The translations under genes and the position numbers were made by a program. A stretch of DNA of 9,149 nt from Bacteroidales bacterium UBA6192 (lineage in GTDB: Bacteria; Bacteroidota; Bacteroidia; Bacteroidales; F082), in NCBI GenBank assembly GCA_002422725.1, contig DITE01000032.1, positions 24,218-33,366 of the forward strand, in the 5' to 3' direction. The number at the start of each line of letters is the position of its first letter. Within the stretch, counting starts at the first letter, position 1. Below are positions 1 to 6,556 of the stretch, piece by piece. The notes beneath the pieces were generated by a model. That model saw only the letters and a list, made by a program, of their open reading frames with translations. It was not told where the DNA came from and did not search any database.

Positions 1-50
1 TGTGGCCTAATTATTACGAATTTATTCTTCCCTAACCTGAAAATATACTT

Positions 51-75
51 TGTGTTGACAAACAAATTCAACACA
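51..75. repeat. 8-bp perfect inverted repeat (possible hairpin)
   Basis: TGTGTTGA at 51-58 is the exact reverse complement of TCAACACA at 68-75, with a 9-nt AT-rich loop. A T-run at about 83-87 lies some eight bases downstream on the + strand, further away than in a standard intrinsic terminator. It could be a weak rightward terminator of a gene off the left edge, or an operator. The stem is short and AT-rich, so neither role is certain. Confidence 0.4.
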
Positions 76-139
76 TAATAACCTTTTTCTTCTCCAATAG
101 TTACACATTGCCACGGAAAGCCCTCTTGAATTGATAAAT

Positions 140-149
140 GGGGGGGGGG
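140..149. repeat. Homopolymer run of ten G
   Basis: Ten consecutive G residues sit in AT-rich non-coding DNA, flanked by AAAT and TAAT. G/C tracts of this length are prone to slipped-strand change and to sequencing or assembly length errors. The run is about 160 bases upstream of the nearest promoter-like box on the right and about 75 bases beyond the leftward promoter candidate, inside its probable leader. Confidence 0.9.
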
Positions 150-226
150 TAATCTGTTGTATATTAGATAGTTGTAACATGATCTTTTGGTTGGATCAAA
201 TATTACCTTGTTTTGGTAAACTTATT

Positions 227-256
227 CAAATGTAAAACATGTTTTTTGAATGCAAA
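227..256 (-). promoter_or_regulatory. Candidate leftward promoter with internal palindrome
   Basis: On the minus strand TACATTTG (234-227) matches the Bacteroidota -7 consensus TAnnTTTG. TTTG (256-253) lies 18 bases upstream, close to the usual spacing for the -33 element. The spacer contains the perfect palindrome AAAACATGTTTT (234-245), well placed to act as an operator. A transcript would run out of the left edge and cross the G10 tract. The box is short and the DNA AT-rich, so a chance match is possible. Confidence 0.35.
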
Positions 257-325
257 AGGAAATTTGCAAAAAAGATTTCAAGTGGTTAGATAAACATTGA
301 TAATGAGTAAATGTCGCATTTATTG

Positions 326-333
326 TATATTTG
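326..333 (+). promoter_or_regulatory. Promoter -7 box of the DUF721 gene
   Basis: TATATTTG fits the Bacteroidota -7 consensus TAnnTTTG exactly. Transcription from such a box usually begins 5-7 bases after its last G, at about 338-340, which coincides with the ATG at 338. No good -33 TTTG is present at the normal distance; the nearest TTG, at 297-299, is 26 bases upstream. If the box is genuine, the upstream ATG at 311 cannot be the start of this mRNA's reading frame. Confidence 0.45.
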
Positions 334-337
334 CCCT

Positions 338-628
338 ATGTCAGCACACAACGAAAAGCCCCTGGAAGGAGCCATACTTGAGTTTCTGCGCTATTACGGC
401 CTCGAGGGCAAGTACAACGACATGAAAGTGATCAATGCATGGAAACCGGTGGTAGGAAAAATGATTGCAAACCACACCATGGATCTGTATATCCAACGGA
501 AGACCCTGTTTGTAAAACTCGATTCTGATGCCTTACGTAATGAACTATCTTACAACAAAAGTCTATTGTTACTAAAACTTAATGAAGCTGCTGGCAAACA
601 GATAATTACAGATATAGTGTTTCGTTAG
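338..628 (+). CDS. DUF721 / DciA-like protein
   Basis: This 96-residue protein matches the DUF721 (DciA) family. Visible family features are the N-terminal helix after EKPLE, a central VINAWKPVVGKMIANHT segment (about residues 31-47), the LFVKLDSDALRNELSY core (about 57-72) and the terminal IITDIVFR. DciA proteins bind DNA and assist loading of the replicative helicase DnaB in bacteria that lack DnaC or DnaI; a role here is inferred from the family. The frame is open from an ATG at 311, but the extra nine residues MSHLLYICP overlap a promoter-like box and resemble nothing in the family, so I prefer the ATG at 338. The gene ends eight bases before the convergent Dph6-like gene ends, with no terminator between them. 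The length is usual for the Bacteroidota members. Confidence 0.85.
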   Translation: MSAHNEKPLEGAILEFLRYYGLEGKYNDMKVINAWKPVVGKMIANHTMDLYIQRKTLFVKLDSDALRNELSYNKSLLLLKLNEAAGKQIITDIVFR

Positions 629-636
629 GAAGGTGG

Positions 637-1359
637 TTAATAAGGCAGTAAATCGCAATAGAAAAAATCAGCATCAAACTCATTTTCTGTTTCGGAGCGT
701 TTGTAACTGTGCAAAACAGTTTTTCCCTTTCTGATCCGTACAGCCTTACTGAAAACCGGGCCATCATAGACAAAGGTATGGAACTCCCCGTTTTCGCCAC
801 AGGGATCTACTCCGGCAGGAAGGTCACCGAGAAAGGACTGGTTAAAATCGCGCCCGCAAAAAGACTTATTGAGCTTAGCTTCACTCACACACACCACCAA
901 AGCTTTAAACCCGGCACGGATCATGTCGCTGGCAAGCTGGCCTGTATCTGCCTTCCAGAGTGGAAACTCAGCTCCAAAACCCTCTTTGGCCAACTGCTGC
1001 TCCCTGTATAAGCGCAAGTCATCCAGAAAAATATCCCCGAACACCGAAGTTTTAACATCAAACTTTTCATACTGCTTCAAAGCACTCATCATAAGACTAT
1101 TATAAGTCTCAATATCACAGGGATCGGGTATGCTGATGGTGTGAAGGGGCAATCCGACAGCTGCTGCCTGTCGTTTAAGAAGGCTGTTTCGAACCCCATG
1201 CATGCTTACCCTGTCGACAGAACTGCTCAGGGTGGTAAGCAACACATCAACCCTGATGTTTTGCTTTTGAAGCAACCATAGGCAATACGCTGCATCTTTG
1301 CCAGTGCTCCAGTTTAGAATCCGAATTTTTTCCGGTTTCACTTCCGCTGCGCTTCCCAT
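637..1359 (-). CDS. Dph6-like PP-loop ATPase (diphthine-ammonia ligase family)
   Basis: This 240-residue protein belongs to the ATP_bind_4 / Dph6 family of adenine-nucleotide alpha-hydrolases. An N-terminal PP-loop (WSTGKDA, residues 17-23) follows the first beta-strand and would bind ATP. Further family marks are RVSMHGV (50-56), FGDIFLDDLR (107-116), EFPLW (131-135) and the signature GVDPCGENGEFHTF (183-196), which closely precedes VYDGP (197-201). In archaea and eukaryotes Dph6 amidates diphthine on elongation factor 2; bacteria do not make diphthamide, so the bacterial substrate is unknown and the activity is probably another ATP-dependent amidation. The start codon lies inside the end of an upstream coding-like fragment (22-nt overlap), which suggests translational coupling to a former partner gene. 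No frameshift or missing motif is seen. It is the last gene of the leftward block. Confidence 0.88.
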   Translation of the reverse strand: MGSAAEVKPEKIRILNWSTGKDAAYCLWLLQKQNIRVDVLLTTLSSSVDRVSMHGVRNSLLKRQAAAVGLPLHTISIPDPCDIETYNSLMMSALKQYEKFDVKTSVFGDIFLDDLRLYREQQLAKEGFGAEFPLWKADTGQLASDMIRAGFKALVVCVSEAKLNKSFCGRDFNQSFLGDLPAGVDPCGENGEFHTFVYDGPVFSKAVRIRKGKTVLHSYKRSETENEFDADFFYCDLLPY

Positions 1360-1508
1360 GCCGAAAATATTTCAGATAAGTAGTCGATACCATCGGTGAG
1401 TGCCGCCGGAACAGGCTGCAGGATTATGGCACATCCGATATGTTGCGGATGGTTTGTAAGTCCGGTTGCCAGACTGCTTATGGTTGTTGCCCGCACCTTG
1501 GTAGTGGT
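1338..1508 (-). pseudogene. Short coding-like fragment between peptidase and Dph6-like gene
   Basis: Immediately after the TAA of the peptidase the same frame stays open for 56 codons and ends in TGA at 1340-1338, inside the Dph6-like gene. From a GTG at 1496 it would give 52 residues. The sequence looks like real protein: it contains the hydrophobic stretch IGCAIILQPVPAALTDG followed by an amphipathic helix (IDYLSEIFSAW) and a charged tail. This resembles the C-terminal end of a larger protein. I do not recognise the family; the end of an ABC-type periplasmic binding protein is one guess. No recognisable ribosome binding site or ATG precedes it. It may be the remains of a gene that once formed an operon with the Dph6-like gene, or a true small coupled gene. 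Confidence 0.4.
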
Positions 1509-3545
1509 TTAGCGGATTTCCTTCAGTGCATCACGGGCAGCTTCAATAGATGGTAAAGGGGAAATTTCACTCCCTACGGCCCTCTTCATCCAGAGTTGGG
1601 GGATAATCCGTCCTTGAGTAAATGCACGATAGATCTCAGTTGAGAAGTCCTTATTCCTGATGTCATTACCAAACTGAAACTCGATAAGTTGTCCTATTGG
1701 GTATGCAGACAAATAAAGCGGATAATCAATCATGTGGGAATAGATTGCCAGTATGGGTGAATCTTCGAGACCAAATACCGGTAGGAAATAGGTGTTCCAG
1801 ATTTCGATGGCAATCTTGTTTACAGCAACATTCAATTCGGCCGGGGTGGCATCGGGATGGGCATACAGCCAACGCCACACATGAATATCGACAAGTGAAA
1901 CTCCCATGATTTCGAAATTTGACCACAAGTTATCAAGTGCCGCAAGCCGGGCAGCTTTGGTGTCAGACGATTCCATGTCGAGCAACTCAAGATCACGTGC
2001 CTGAAACACAAAAGCCAGGGCCTCTGTGAAGGAAGTGTTTGGCACACCGTTTAGCATATAGTAATCAACATTGTGAAGGGTAATCGTTTGTTCAACATTG
2101 TGACCAAACTCATGAATGGCAATGTTATAGCCTTTATAATCCATACCATCGGCTGAAATCCGCGTACGCAATCTGGCCTTATCTGACTTCATGGCTGCAC
2201 CCCATGCGTGGCCAGCCCCGCGCGACGGGTCGACGATGATTTTCGAAGCAATTGAACGGGCTGAATCAGCACTAAAGCCGAGCTTTATCAAAATATTCGG
2301 CAGGTCGCTTTCGAAGGCAGTTTTATTGGGATATTTTTCCTTCAACAATTTATCAATCTTGCCTACATCCAGAGTCGATCGAGTTTTAAAGCCATCGTAC
2401 CAGATGTCCCATGGCTGCAACTTACGACCAAGCCGTTTTTCGATAACCTTTCCAATTTCGACTAACTCAGGACTGCTGACCAATTCAATAAATATCTTTT
2501 CAACATCTTCTACCCTTATTTCCATCTCTTCTTCGAACTTACGGCTGATATAATCCGGAAAATGTGGCGAATAAGCATCAATTTTTCTGATTGCTTTGAA
2601 TAGTTGAATAATCTGTTTGTAACGGATATTAGGTTCAGCAACAAAATCAATTGCTTTCCCTTCGGCAAACAAGGTGTTCGACATTGGATTCCATGTGTAG
2701 GTGTTGTTGTCAATCACCTCTCGGGGAATCTCCTGCCGAATAATCCTGAGCATGGCCTCATAAATTATAGATTGACCAGCAAATCCATCCTTCAGTGCAT
2801 AATTAGCCTTGATCTGATCGCGTAGCCCCCAGTGCGATATGAGCTTCAAACCTTCAGGGAAATGCGTTCTGCCTCTTTTATCAACCAGTTTACCAACGTA
2901 AATGTTGTAGTCTGAAATATACCCATCAGCATCAGTTACAATTTGCTCATAATCCTGCAACAAGGCAGCAGGTATGCGCGACTTGAAGACATCGCCCATG
3001 CGTGCATGCGCCCATTCGGCTCTTGTCCAGCTTTCGCCCAGAAGGGTTTTCTCGTTCAAACTGTAGAAAGGGAAATTCAAAATGGTGATAAAAGCAATTT
3101 GGTTCGCAAACATATCATCGCTGAAATGCGCGCCTGCACTATACCCACCAAAAATGCGGTCAACAGGAAGAATGTCGCCCTCATCAACGTGAAGCGGTAT
3201 TTTTAAGCCGACGCTGATCTTATTGAAACTGCCGAAAAGCAGCTCAAAGTTATCCTGCATCCTAACAAACATTGCATCACGGTCGTGGGCATTTCGCGCA
3301 GAATATGTCTTGCACATTCCGCTAAAATCTTCCCAACTCCCATCGCTGGTAAACCAAAATGACGCAGCTTGCCTCACTCCTTTTTCAATCCGTTTGTGCT
3401 GATCAGGTTCCGAAATCTGGATGAGTTCGTTGATAAGTGAATTTAATTGATATTCTGAAAACATATTTTTTGATGTTTCGTTTATGCTGAATACAGTCAT
3501 GTGCATGACTATCAGCACACAAGCAAGGAATAAATTTTTCTTCAT
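1509..3545 (-). CDS. Secreted gluzincin zinc metallopeptidase (M3/M2-like)
   Basis: The protein has 678 residues from the preferred ATG at 3545; a longer frame opens at 3587, but the start at MKKNLF gives a normal Sec signal peptide (a charged KK, a hydrophobic core of about 15 residues, cleavage near TVFS). The only nearby cysteine lies within the hydrophobic core, so it is probably not a lipoprotein. The zinc-binding HEFGH is at residues 478-482, preceded by GYNIAI, and the likely third ligand is the glutamate in SFTEALAF at residue 508, 26 residues after the second histidine. This is the gluzincin (clan MA(E)) arrangement seen in M3 oligopeptidases and M2 enzymes. A C-terminal segment, YPLYLSAYPIGQLIEFQF, resembles the closing helices of those families. 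It should cleave peptides outside the cytoplasm; the substrate is unknown. I cannot assign an exact MEROPS family. A -7-like box lies about 110 bases upstream. Confidence 0.75.
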   Translation of the reverse strand: MKKNLFLACVLIVMHMTVFSINETSKNMFSEYQLNSLINELIQISEPDQHKRIEKGVRQAASFWFTSDGSWEDFSGMCKTYSARNAHDRDAMFVRMQDNFELLFGSFNKISVGLKIPLHVDEGDILPVDRIFGGYSAGAHFSDDMFANQIAFITILNFPFYSLNEKTLLGESWTRAEWAHARMGDVFKSRIPAALLQDYEQIVTDADGYISDYNIYVGKLVDKRGRTHFPEGLKLISHWGLRDQIKANYALKDGFAGQSIIYEAMLRIIRQEIPREVIDNNTYTWNPMSNTLFAEGKAIDFVAEPNIRYKQIIQLFKAIRKIDAYSPHFPDYISRKFEEEMEIRVEDVEKIFIELVSSPELVEIGKVIEKRLGRKLQPWDIWYDGFKTRSTLDVGKIDKLLKEKYPNKTAFESDLPNILIKLGFSADSARSIASKIIVDPSRGAGHAWGAAMKSDKARLRTRISADGMDYKGYNIAIHEFGHNVEQTITLHNVDYYMLNGVPNTSFTEALAFVFQARDLELLDMESSDTKAARLAALDNLWSNFEIMGVSLVDIHVWRWLYAHPDATPAELNVAVNKIAIEIWNTYFLPVFGLEDSPILAIYSHMIDYPLYLSAYPIGQLIEFQFGNDIRNKDFSTEIYRAFTQGRIIPQLWMKRAVGSEISPLPSIEAARDALKEIR

Positions 3546-3654
3546 AAGGTTTGATTGAAAACCGACATTTTCTAATAATTCAAACAATCAGGTTTCGTGA
3601 ATAGTCGTGAAAGCTAAAGGACAGGACCAATTTCACATGCTGCTGTATTTATGG

Positions 3655-3662
3655 CAAAATTA
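3655..3662 (-). promoter_or_regulatory. Candidate promoter -7 box of the peptidase gene
   Basis: On the minus strand positions 3662-3655 read TAATTTTG, an exact TAnnTTTG match followed by C. A TTG at 3680-3678 lies 15 bases upstream, closer than the usual 19-21, so the -33 element is weak. Transcription would start near 3649, giving the peptidase a leader of about 100 bases. The 128-base gap between the FAH gene and the longer peptidase frame holds nothing else I can identify. Confidence 0.45.
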
Positions 3663-3715
3663 AAAAATTGATGGTTGCAATCAGAAAAAAGTGCGAAAGT
3701 ATGCTGTCAGCAGGT

Positions 3716-4327
3716 TTATTTCACATAAAAGGACAATAGTTTCTCATCTTCAAGAAACAGTTCGAAATGGTCGTCAATTTTTGTCGGTCCTACCCCTGCG
3801 GGAGTCCCGGTAAAAATCAGATCGCCTTGCTTCAAGGTTACAAACTGCGACACATAAGCAATAATTTTGTCGAAAGAAAAAACCATATCGCTGCTTTTGC
3901 CGCGCTGCCTCCATTCCCCGTTAATCTTGAGTCCGAACGAAATGCTTTCACCCAAAGCAAACCTGCTCTTGTCCAGAAACCTGCCAACCGGTGCTGATGC
4001 ATCAAATGCTTTGGCCATCTCCCAGGGCAATCCTTTTCGTTTGCATTCTTCCTGCAGATCCCTGGCTGTAAAATCAATCCCTACCCCAATCTCCTGATAG
4101 TAATCCTGAGCAAACTTCTCTTGAATTGACTTGCCATTTTTGCTCACTTTGAGCACCAGCTCAACCTCATAGTGCAAATCGGTCGTAAAATTGGGATAAT
4201 AGAATGGGTGGTGAGGCATCAGCAATGCTGTGCTGGGTTTCATGAAAAAAACCGGTTTTTCCGGAACCGGATTGTTCAGCTCTTTGGCGTGATCGATATA
4301 ATTCCTGCCAATACAAATTATTTTCAT
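3716..4327 (-). CDS. FAH-family hydrolase (acylpyruvase / oxaloacetate decarboxylase type)
   Basis: This 203-residue protein is a single-domain fumarylacetoacetate hydrolase-family enzyme of the YcgM/FAHD1 type. It begins with the family start ICIGRNYIDHAKELNNPVP and continues with KPVFFMKPSTAL. The metal-binding carboxylates are E54 and E56 in LHYEVEL and D85 in GIDFTARD. Other marks are MAKAFD (104-109) and the GDLIFTGTPAGVGP signature (168-181). Relatives cleave C-C bonds of acylpyruvates or decarboxylate oxaloacetate with Mg2+ or Mn2+ in the cytoplasm; the substrate cannot be chosen from sequence. The ATG overlaps the stop of the exonuclease gene as ATGA (4327-4324), so it is translated from the same mRNA, probably by termination-reinitiation. 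Length and motifs are complete. Functional pairing with an exonuclease is not expected and may be only an operon convenience. Confidence 0.92.
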   Translation of the reverse strand: MKIICIGRNYIDHAKELNNPVPEKPVFFMKPSTALLMPHHPFYYPNFTTDLHYEVELVLKVSKNGKSIQEKFAQDYYQEIGVGIDFTARDLQEECKRKGLPWEMAKAFDASAPVGRFLDKSRFALGESISFGLKINGEWRQRGKSSDMVFSFDKIIAYVSQFVTLKQGDLIFTGTPAGVGPTKIDDHFELFLEDEKLLSFYVK

Positions 4328-5169
4328 GTGTTTCTGTTTTTGTTACCGTCTGTTGTTTGCTGTCCGATGCCTTTCATCCTGAATTTGATGGCTGTGATAA
4401 GTTTTTTGGTGTAAAGCGGAAATTCTCCTTTCATCATCCAGTCGTAGTAAGATGGATCTTTGGTGAATACCTCCTCTACGGTTCTTCCTTTGTTTTTTCC
4501 GAAATGAAACACTTCCTGGCCTTCAGAGTTAAATATTATCTGACCGGCCAGATCGGCAAAATGCTGCTGCATCGAGAAATCATGCAAGGCTTTAACATCG
4601 TTTACTATAGGGGTGCTTACAATTCCGTCGCGGTCTTCATATTCAACCTGTTCGTAACGACTGAGCTGAGCCTTAAGGATTTCATAGGTTGCAAGGGTAT
4701 CGGCCTCAGCAGAATGTGCATTATCCAGCTCTTTGTTGCAAAAGAAACGGTAAGCGCCTTTGAGTGTTCTCGGCTCCATCTTCATGAAGATGTTCTGAAC
4801 ATCTATTACGTGACGATTTTGCAAATCAAAGTCAACGTTGGCACGCAGAAACTCCTCCATCAGCAATGGAATATCAAATTTGATGGCATTGTAACCAGCC
4901 AGGTCGCATCCGCTTAGAAAACGGGCAATTTCTTTGGCAACTTCCTTAAACATTGGCTTGTCTTTCAGATCGTCACTTGTAAATCCATGAAAACGGGTAG
5001 ATTCTTCCGGAACAGGAATACCTGGATTAATCCTGTGATACTTTTTTTCCTCTTTTCCGTTTGGATTGATTTTCAGGATACTAATCTCGATAATTCTGTC
5101 TTGGGTAATGTTCAGGCCAGTGGTTTCGAGATCGAAGATAGCTAGAGGCTTTTTGAGATTAAGTTCCAT
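4324..5169 (-). CDS. DEDDh 3'-5' exonuclease with ExoX-like C-terminal domain
   Basis: The protein has 281 residues. Residues 9-165 form an RNase T/DnaQ exonuclease fold with all five catalytic positions: D13 and E15 in IFDLETTG, D99 in YNAIKFDIP, H152 and D157 in AHSAEADTLATYE. This marks it as a DEDDh nuclease that removes nucleotides from 3' ends using two metal ions. After a linker, residues about 215-270 contain FHFGKNKGRTVEEV and DPSYYDWM, characteristic of the exodeoxyribonuclease X C-terminal domain. No polymerase-subunit interaction region can be seen, and it is longer than a plain DnaQ. It may act in DNA repair or turnover rather than as the Pol III proofreading subunit. The gene has an unusual leader: the terminator of the upstream E2 gene ends within three bases of its ATG. 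It is coupled to the FAH gene downstream by a 4-bp overlap. Confidence 0.9.
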   Translation of the reverse strand: MELNLKKPLAIFDLETTGLNITQDRIIEISILKINPNGKEEKKYHRINPGIPVPEESTRFHGFTSDDLKDKPMFKEVAKEIARFLSGCDLAGYNAIKFDIPLLMEEFLRANVDFDLQNRHVIDVQNIFMKMEPRTLKGAYRFFCNKELDNAHSAEADTLATYEILKAQLSRYEQVEYEDRDGIVSTPIVNDVKALHDFSMQQHFADLAGQIIFNSEGQEVFHFGKNKGRTVEEVFTKDPSYYDWMMKGEFPLYTKKLITAIKFRMKGIGQQTTDGNKNRNT

Positions 5170-5171
5170 AA

Positions 5172-5210
5172 GAAAAAAATAAAGGGCTGGATATCAAATG
5201 ACTCCAACCC
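5172..5210 (-). terminator. Rho-independent terminator of the E2 gene
   Basis: On the minus strand GGGTTGGA (5210-5203) pairs with TCCAGCCC (5191-5184) to give an 8-bp stem with one G-U pair and an 11-nt loop. It is followed directly by TTTATTTTTTTC (5183-5172). It begins 23 bases after the E2 stop codon. The T-tract runs to within three bases of the exonuclease start codon, so the exonuclease has no independent leader beyond this structure. Confidence 0.85.
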
Positions 5211-5233
5211 GAATAAACGACTAATTCAATAAG

Positions 5234-6556
5234 TTATATGTCACGGTTAGGGTCGAAACTTTCGAGCAGTTCTTTGACCCGTTTTAGGTACATACCACCT
5301 AAAGCCCCGTCAACAATACGGTGATCATAGGCTAGTGAGAGAATCATGATATGTCGTATGGCAATAACATCGCCATATTGGGTTTCAATCACAGCCGGCT
5401 GCTTGCGGATAGCCCCCACAGCCAGGATGGCAACCTGTGGCTGATTGATAATGGGTGTTCCGGTCAAACTGTCGAATGATCCAAAATTGGTGATTGTAAA
5501 AGTCCCCCCCTGAATTTCGTCGGGCTGCAACTTATTCACACGGGCGCGATTTGCCAGATCATTCACGGCCTTGGTTAACCCGATCAGATTCTTTTCGTCA
5601 ACATTCCTGATCACCGGAACAATCAGGTTTCCGTTTGGCAAGGCTGTAGCCATACCTATGTTTATGTTTTTACGCAATATAAAGTTGTAACCATCAACAG
5701 ATGCATTTACCTGTGGGTAATCTTTTAATGCTTTTGCAGCTGCTTCGAAGAAAATGGGAGTATAGGTGATCTTCTGTCCTTCGCGTTTCTGGAAATCGTC
5801 TTTGATTTTGTTACGCCAGTTAACAATATTGGTCACATCCACATCGATAAAGGAGGTAACATGAGGTGAAACCTGTTTCGACATCACCATATGGTCGGCA
5901 ATTAGCCTGCGCATGCGATCCATTTCGATAATGGTGTCGCCTGCTCCGCTGGTTACTACTGCTGCTTCAGGCTTTGAAGCGCTGAATTTAGAAAGAGGTG
6001 TTATCGATTCTTTGGTGGCTGGTTTTTCAGTTGATGTAGTTTTCACAGCACCACGACTTTTCAGAAATGCCATCACATCATCTTTTGTAACCCTGCCTTC
6101 CTTACCACTCCCCATTATGGCATCAAGCTCTTGCGGGCTGATATTCTCCTCGCGGGCAATACTTTTGACCAAAGGTGAATAGAACCTGTCAGAACGTGCA
6201 GCCAGATCAACTGATTCGGATTTAGCCTCAGGGGCTTCGCTGACATCCGCCTGCTGATCAATGGCCACAGCAGCCACTTCGGAGTCAGTTGCTTCAACAG
6301 CAACATCGTCGTCTCCATCCATAGCAATCAGGGCAATTACTGTGCCTACCGCCACTACTTCGCCTTCGGCAAAAAGGGTTTTGATAATTTTACCTTCAAC
6401 AGGTGAAGGTATTTCGGAATCAACCTTATCAGTAGCAATCTCAACAATAGCATCGTCTTCGTTCACCGTGTCGCCTGCCGACTTCATCCAGCGGGTAATA
6501 GTGGCTTCTATAACGCTTTCGCCCAGTTTGGGCATAATCAGTTCAAATGTGGCCAT
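5234..6556 (-). CDS. Dihydrolipoamide acyltransferase (E2) of a 2-oxo-acid dehydrogenase complex
   Basis: This 440-residue protein is a complete E2 subunit. Residues 2-78 are one lipoyl domain with the lipoylated lysine K44 in TDKVDSE. An acidic/alanine-rich linker (about 80-120) leads to a peripheral subunit-binding domain (about 124-166, with SPLVKSIAREENIS and GRVTKDDV) and a second linker. The catalytic acyltransferase domain runs from about 208 to the end, with the active-site H412 and D416 in YDHRIVDG. E2 transfers the acyl group from E1 to coenzyme A and forms the core of the cytoplasmic complex. DKVDSEIPSP around the lipoyl lysine is commoner in branched-chain-type E2s than in SucB-type ones, but pyruvate cannot be excluded. 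No E1 or E3 gene is next to it. It is a monocistronic unit ended by a good terminator, with a long AT-rich leader upstream. The start is well placed before FELIMPKLGE. Confidence 0.93.
   Translation of the reverse strand: MATFELIMPKLGESVIEATITRWMKSAGDTVNEDDAIVEIATDKVDSEIPSPVEGKIIKTLFAEGEVVAVGTVIALIAMDGDDDVAVEATDSEVAAVAIDQQADVSEAPEAKSESVDLAARSDRFYSPLVKSIAREENISPQELDAIMGSGKEGRVTKDDVMAFLKSRGAVKTTSTEKPATKESITPLSKFSASKPEAAVVTSGAGDTIIEMDRMRRLIADHMVMSKQVSPHVTSFIDVDVTNIVNWRNKIKDDFQKREGQKITYTPIFFEAAAKALKDYPQVNASVDGYNFILRKNINIGMATALPNGNLIVPVIRNVDEKNLIGLTKAVNDLANRARVNKLQPDEIQGGTFTITNFGSFDSLTGTPIINQPQVAILAVGAIRKQPAVIETQYGDVIAIRHIMILSLAYDHRIVDGALGGMYLKRVKELLESFDPNRDI

Larger units (their letters stand above)
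1..310. other. AT-rich intergenic region without a gene
   Basis: No convincing reading frame is visible here on either strand; the DNA is AT-rich and stop codons are frequent. It contains an inverted repeat near 51-75, a run of ten G at 140-149, a candidate leftward promoter at 227-256 with a 12-bp palindrome inside it, and a direct repeat of TGCAAAA at 251-257 and 265-271. The leftward promoter suggests that a divergent gene lies just outside the left edge, which I cannot verify. Confidence 0.6.

Noticed and set aside
3685..3715. Possible terminator after the FAH gene on the minus strand
   Set aside because: There is a run of six T, but the only nearby dyad (GCTG/CAGC) leaves a one-base loop and cannot form a hairpin.
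4357..4917. 186-codon open frame on the + strand opposite the exonuclease gene
   Set aside because: It is antisense to a gene with all catalytic residues conserved, and its translation matches no family pattern.
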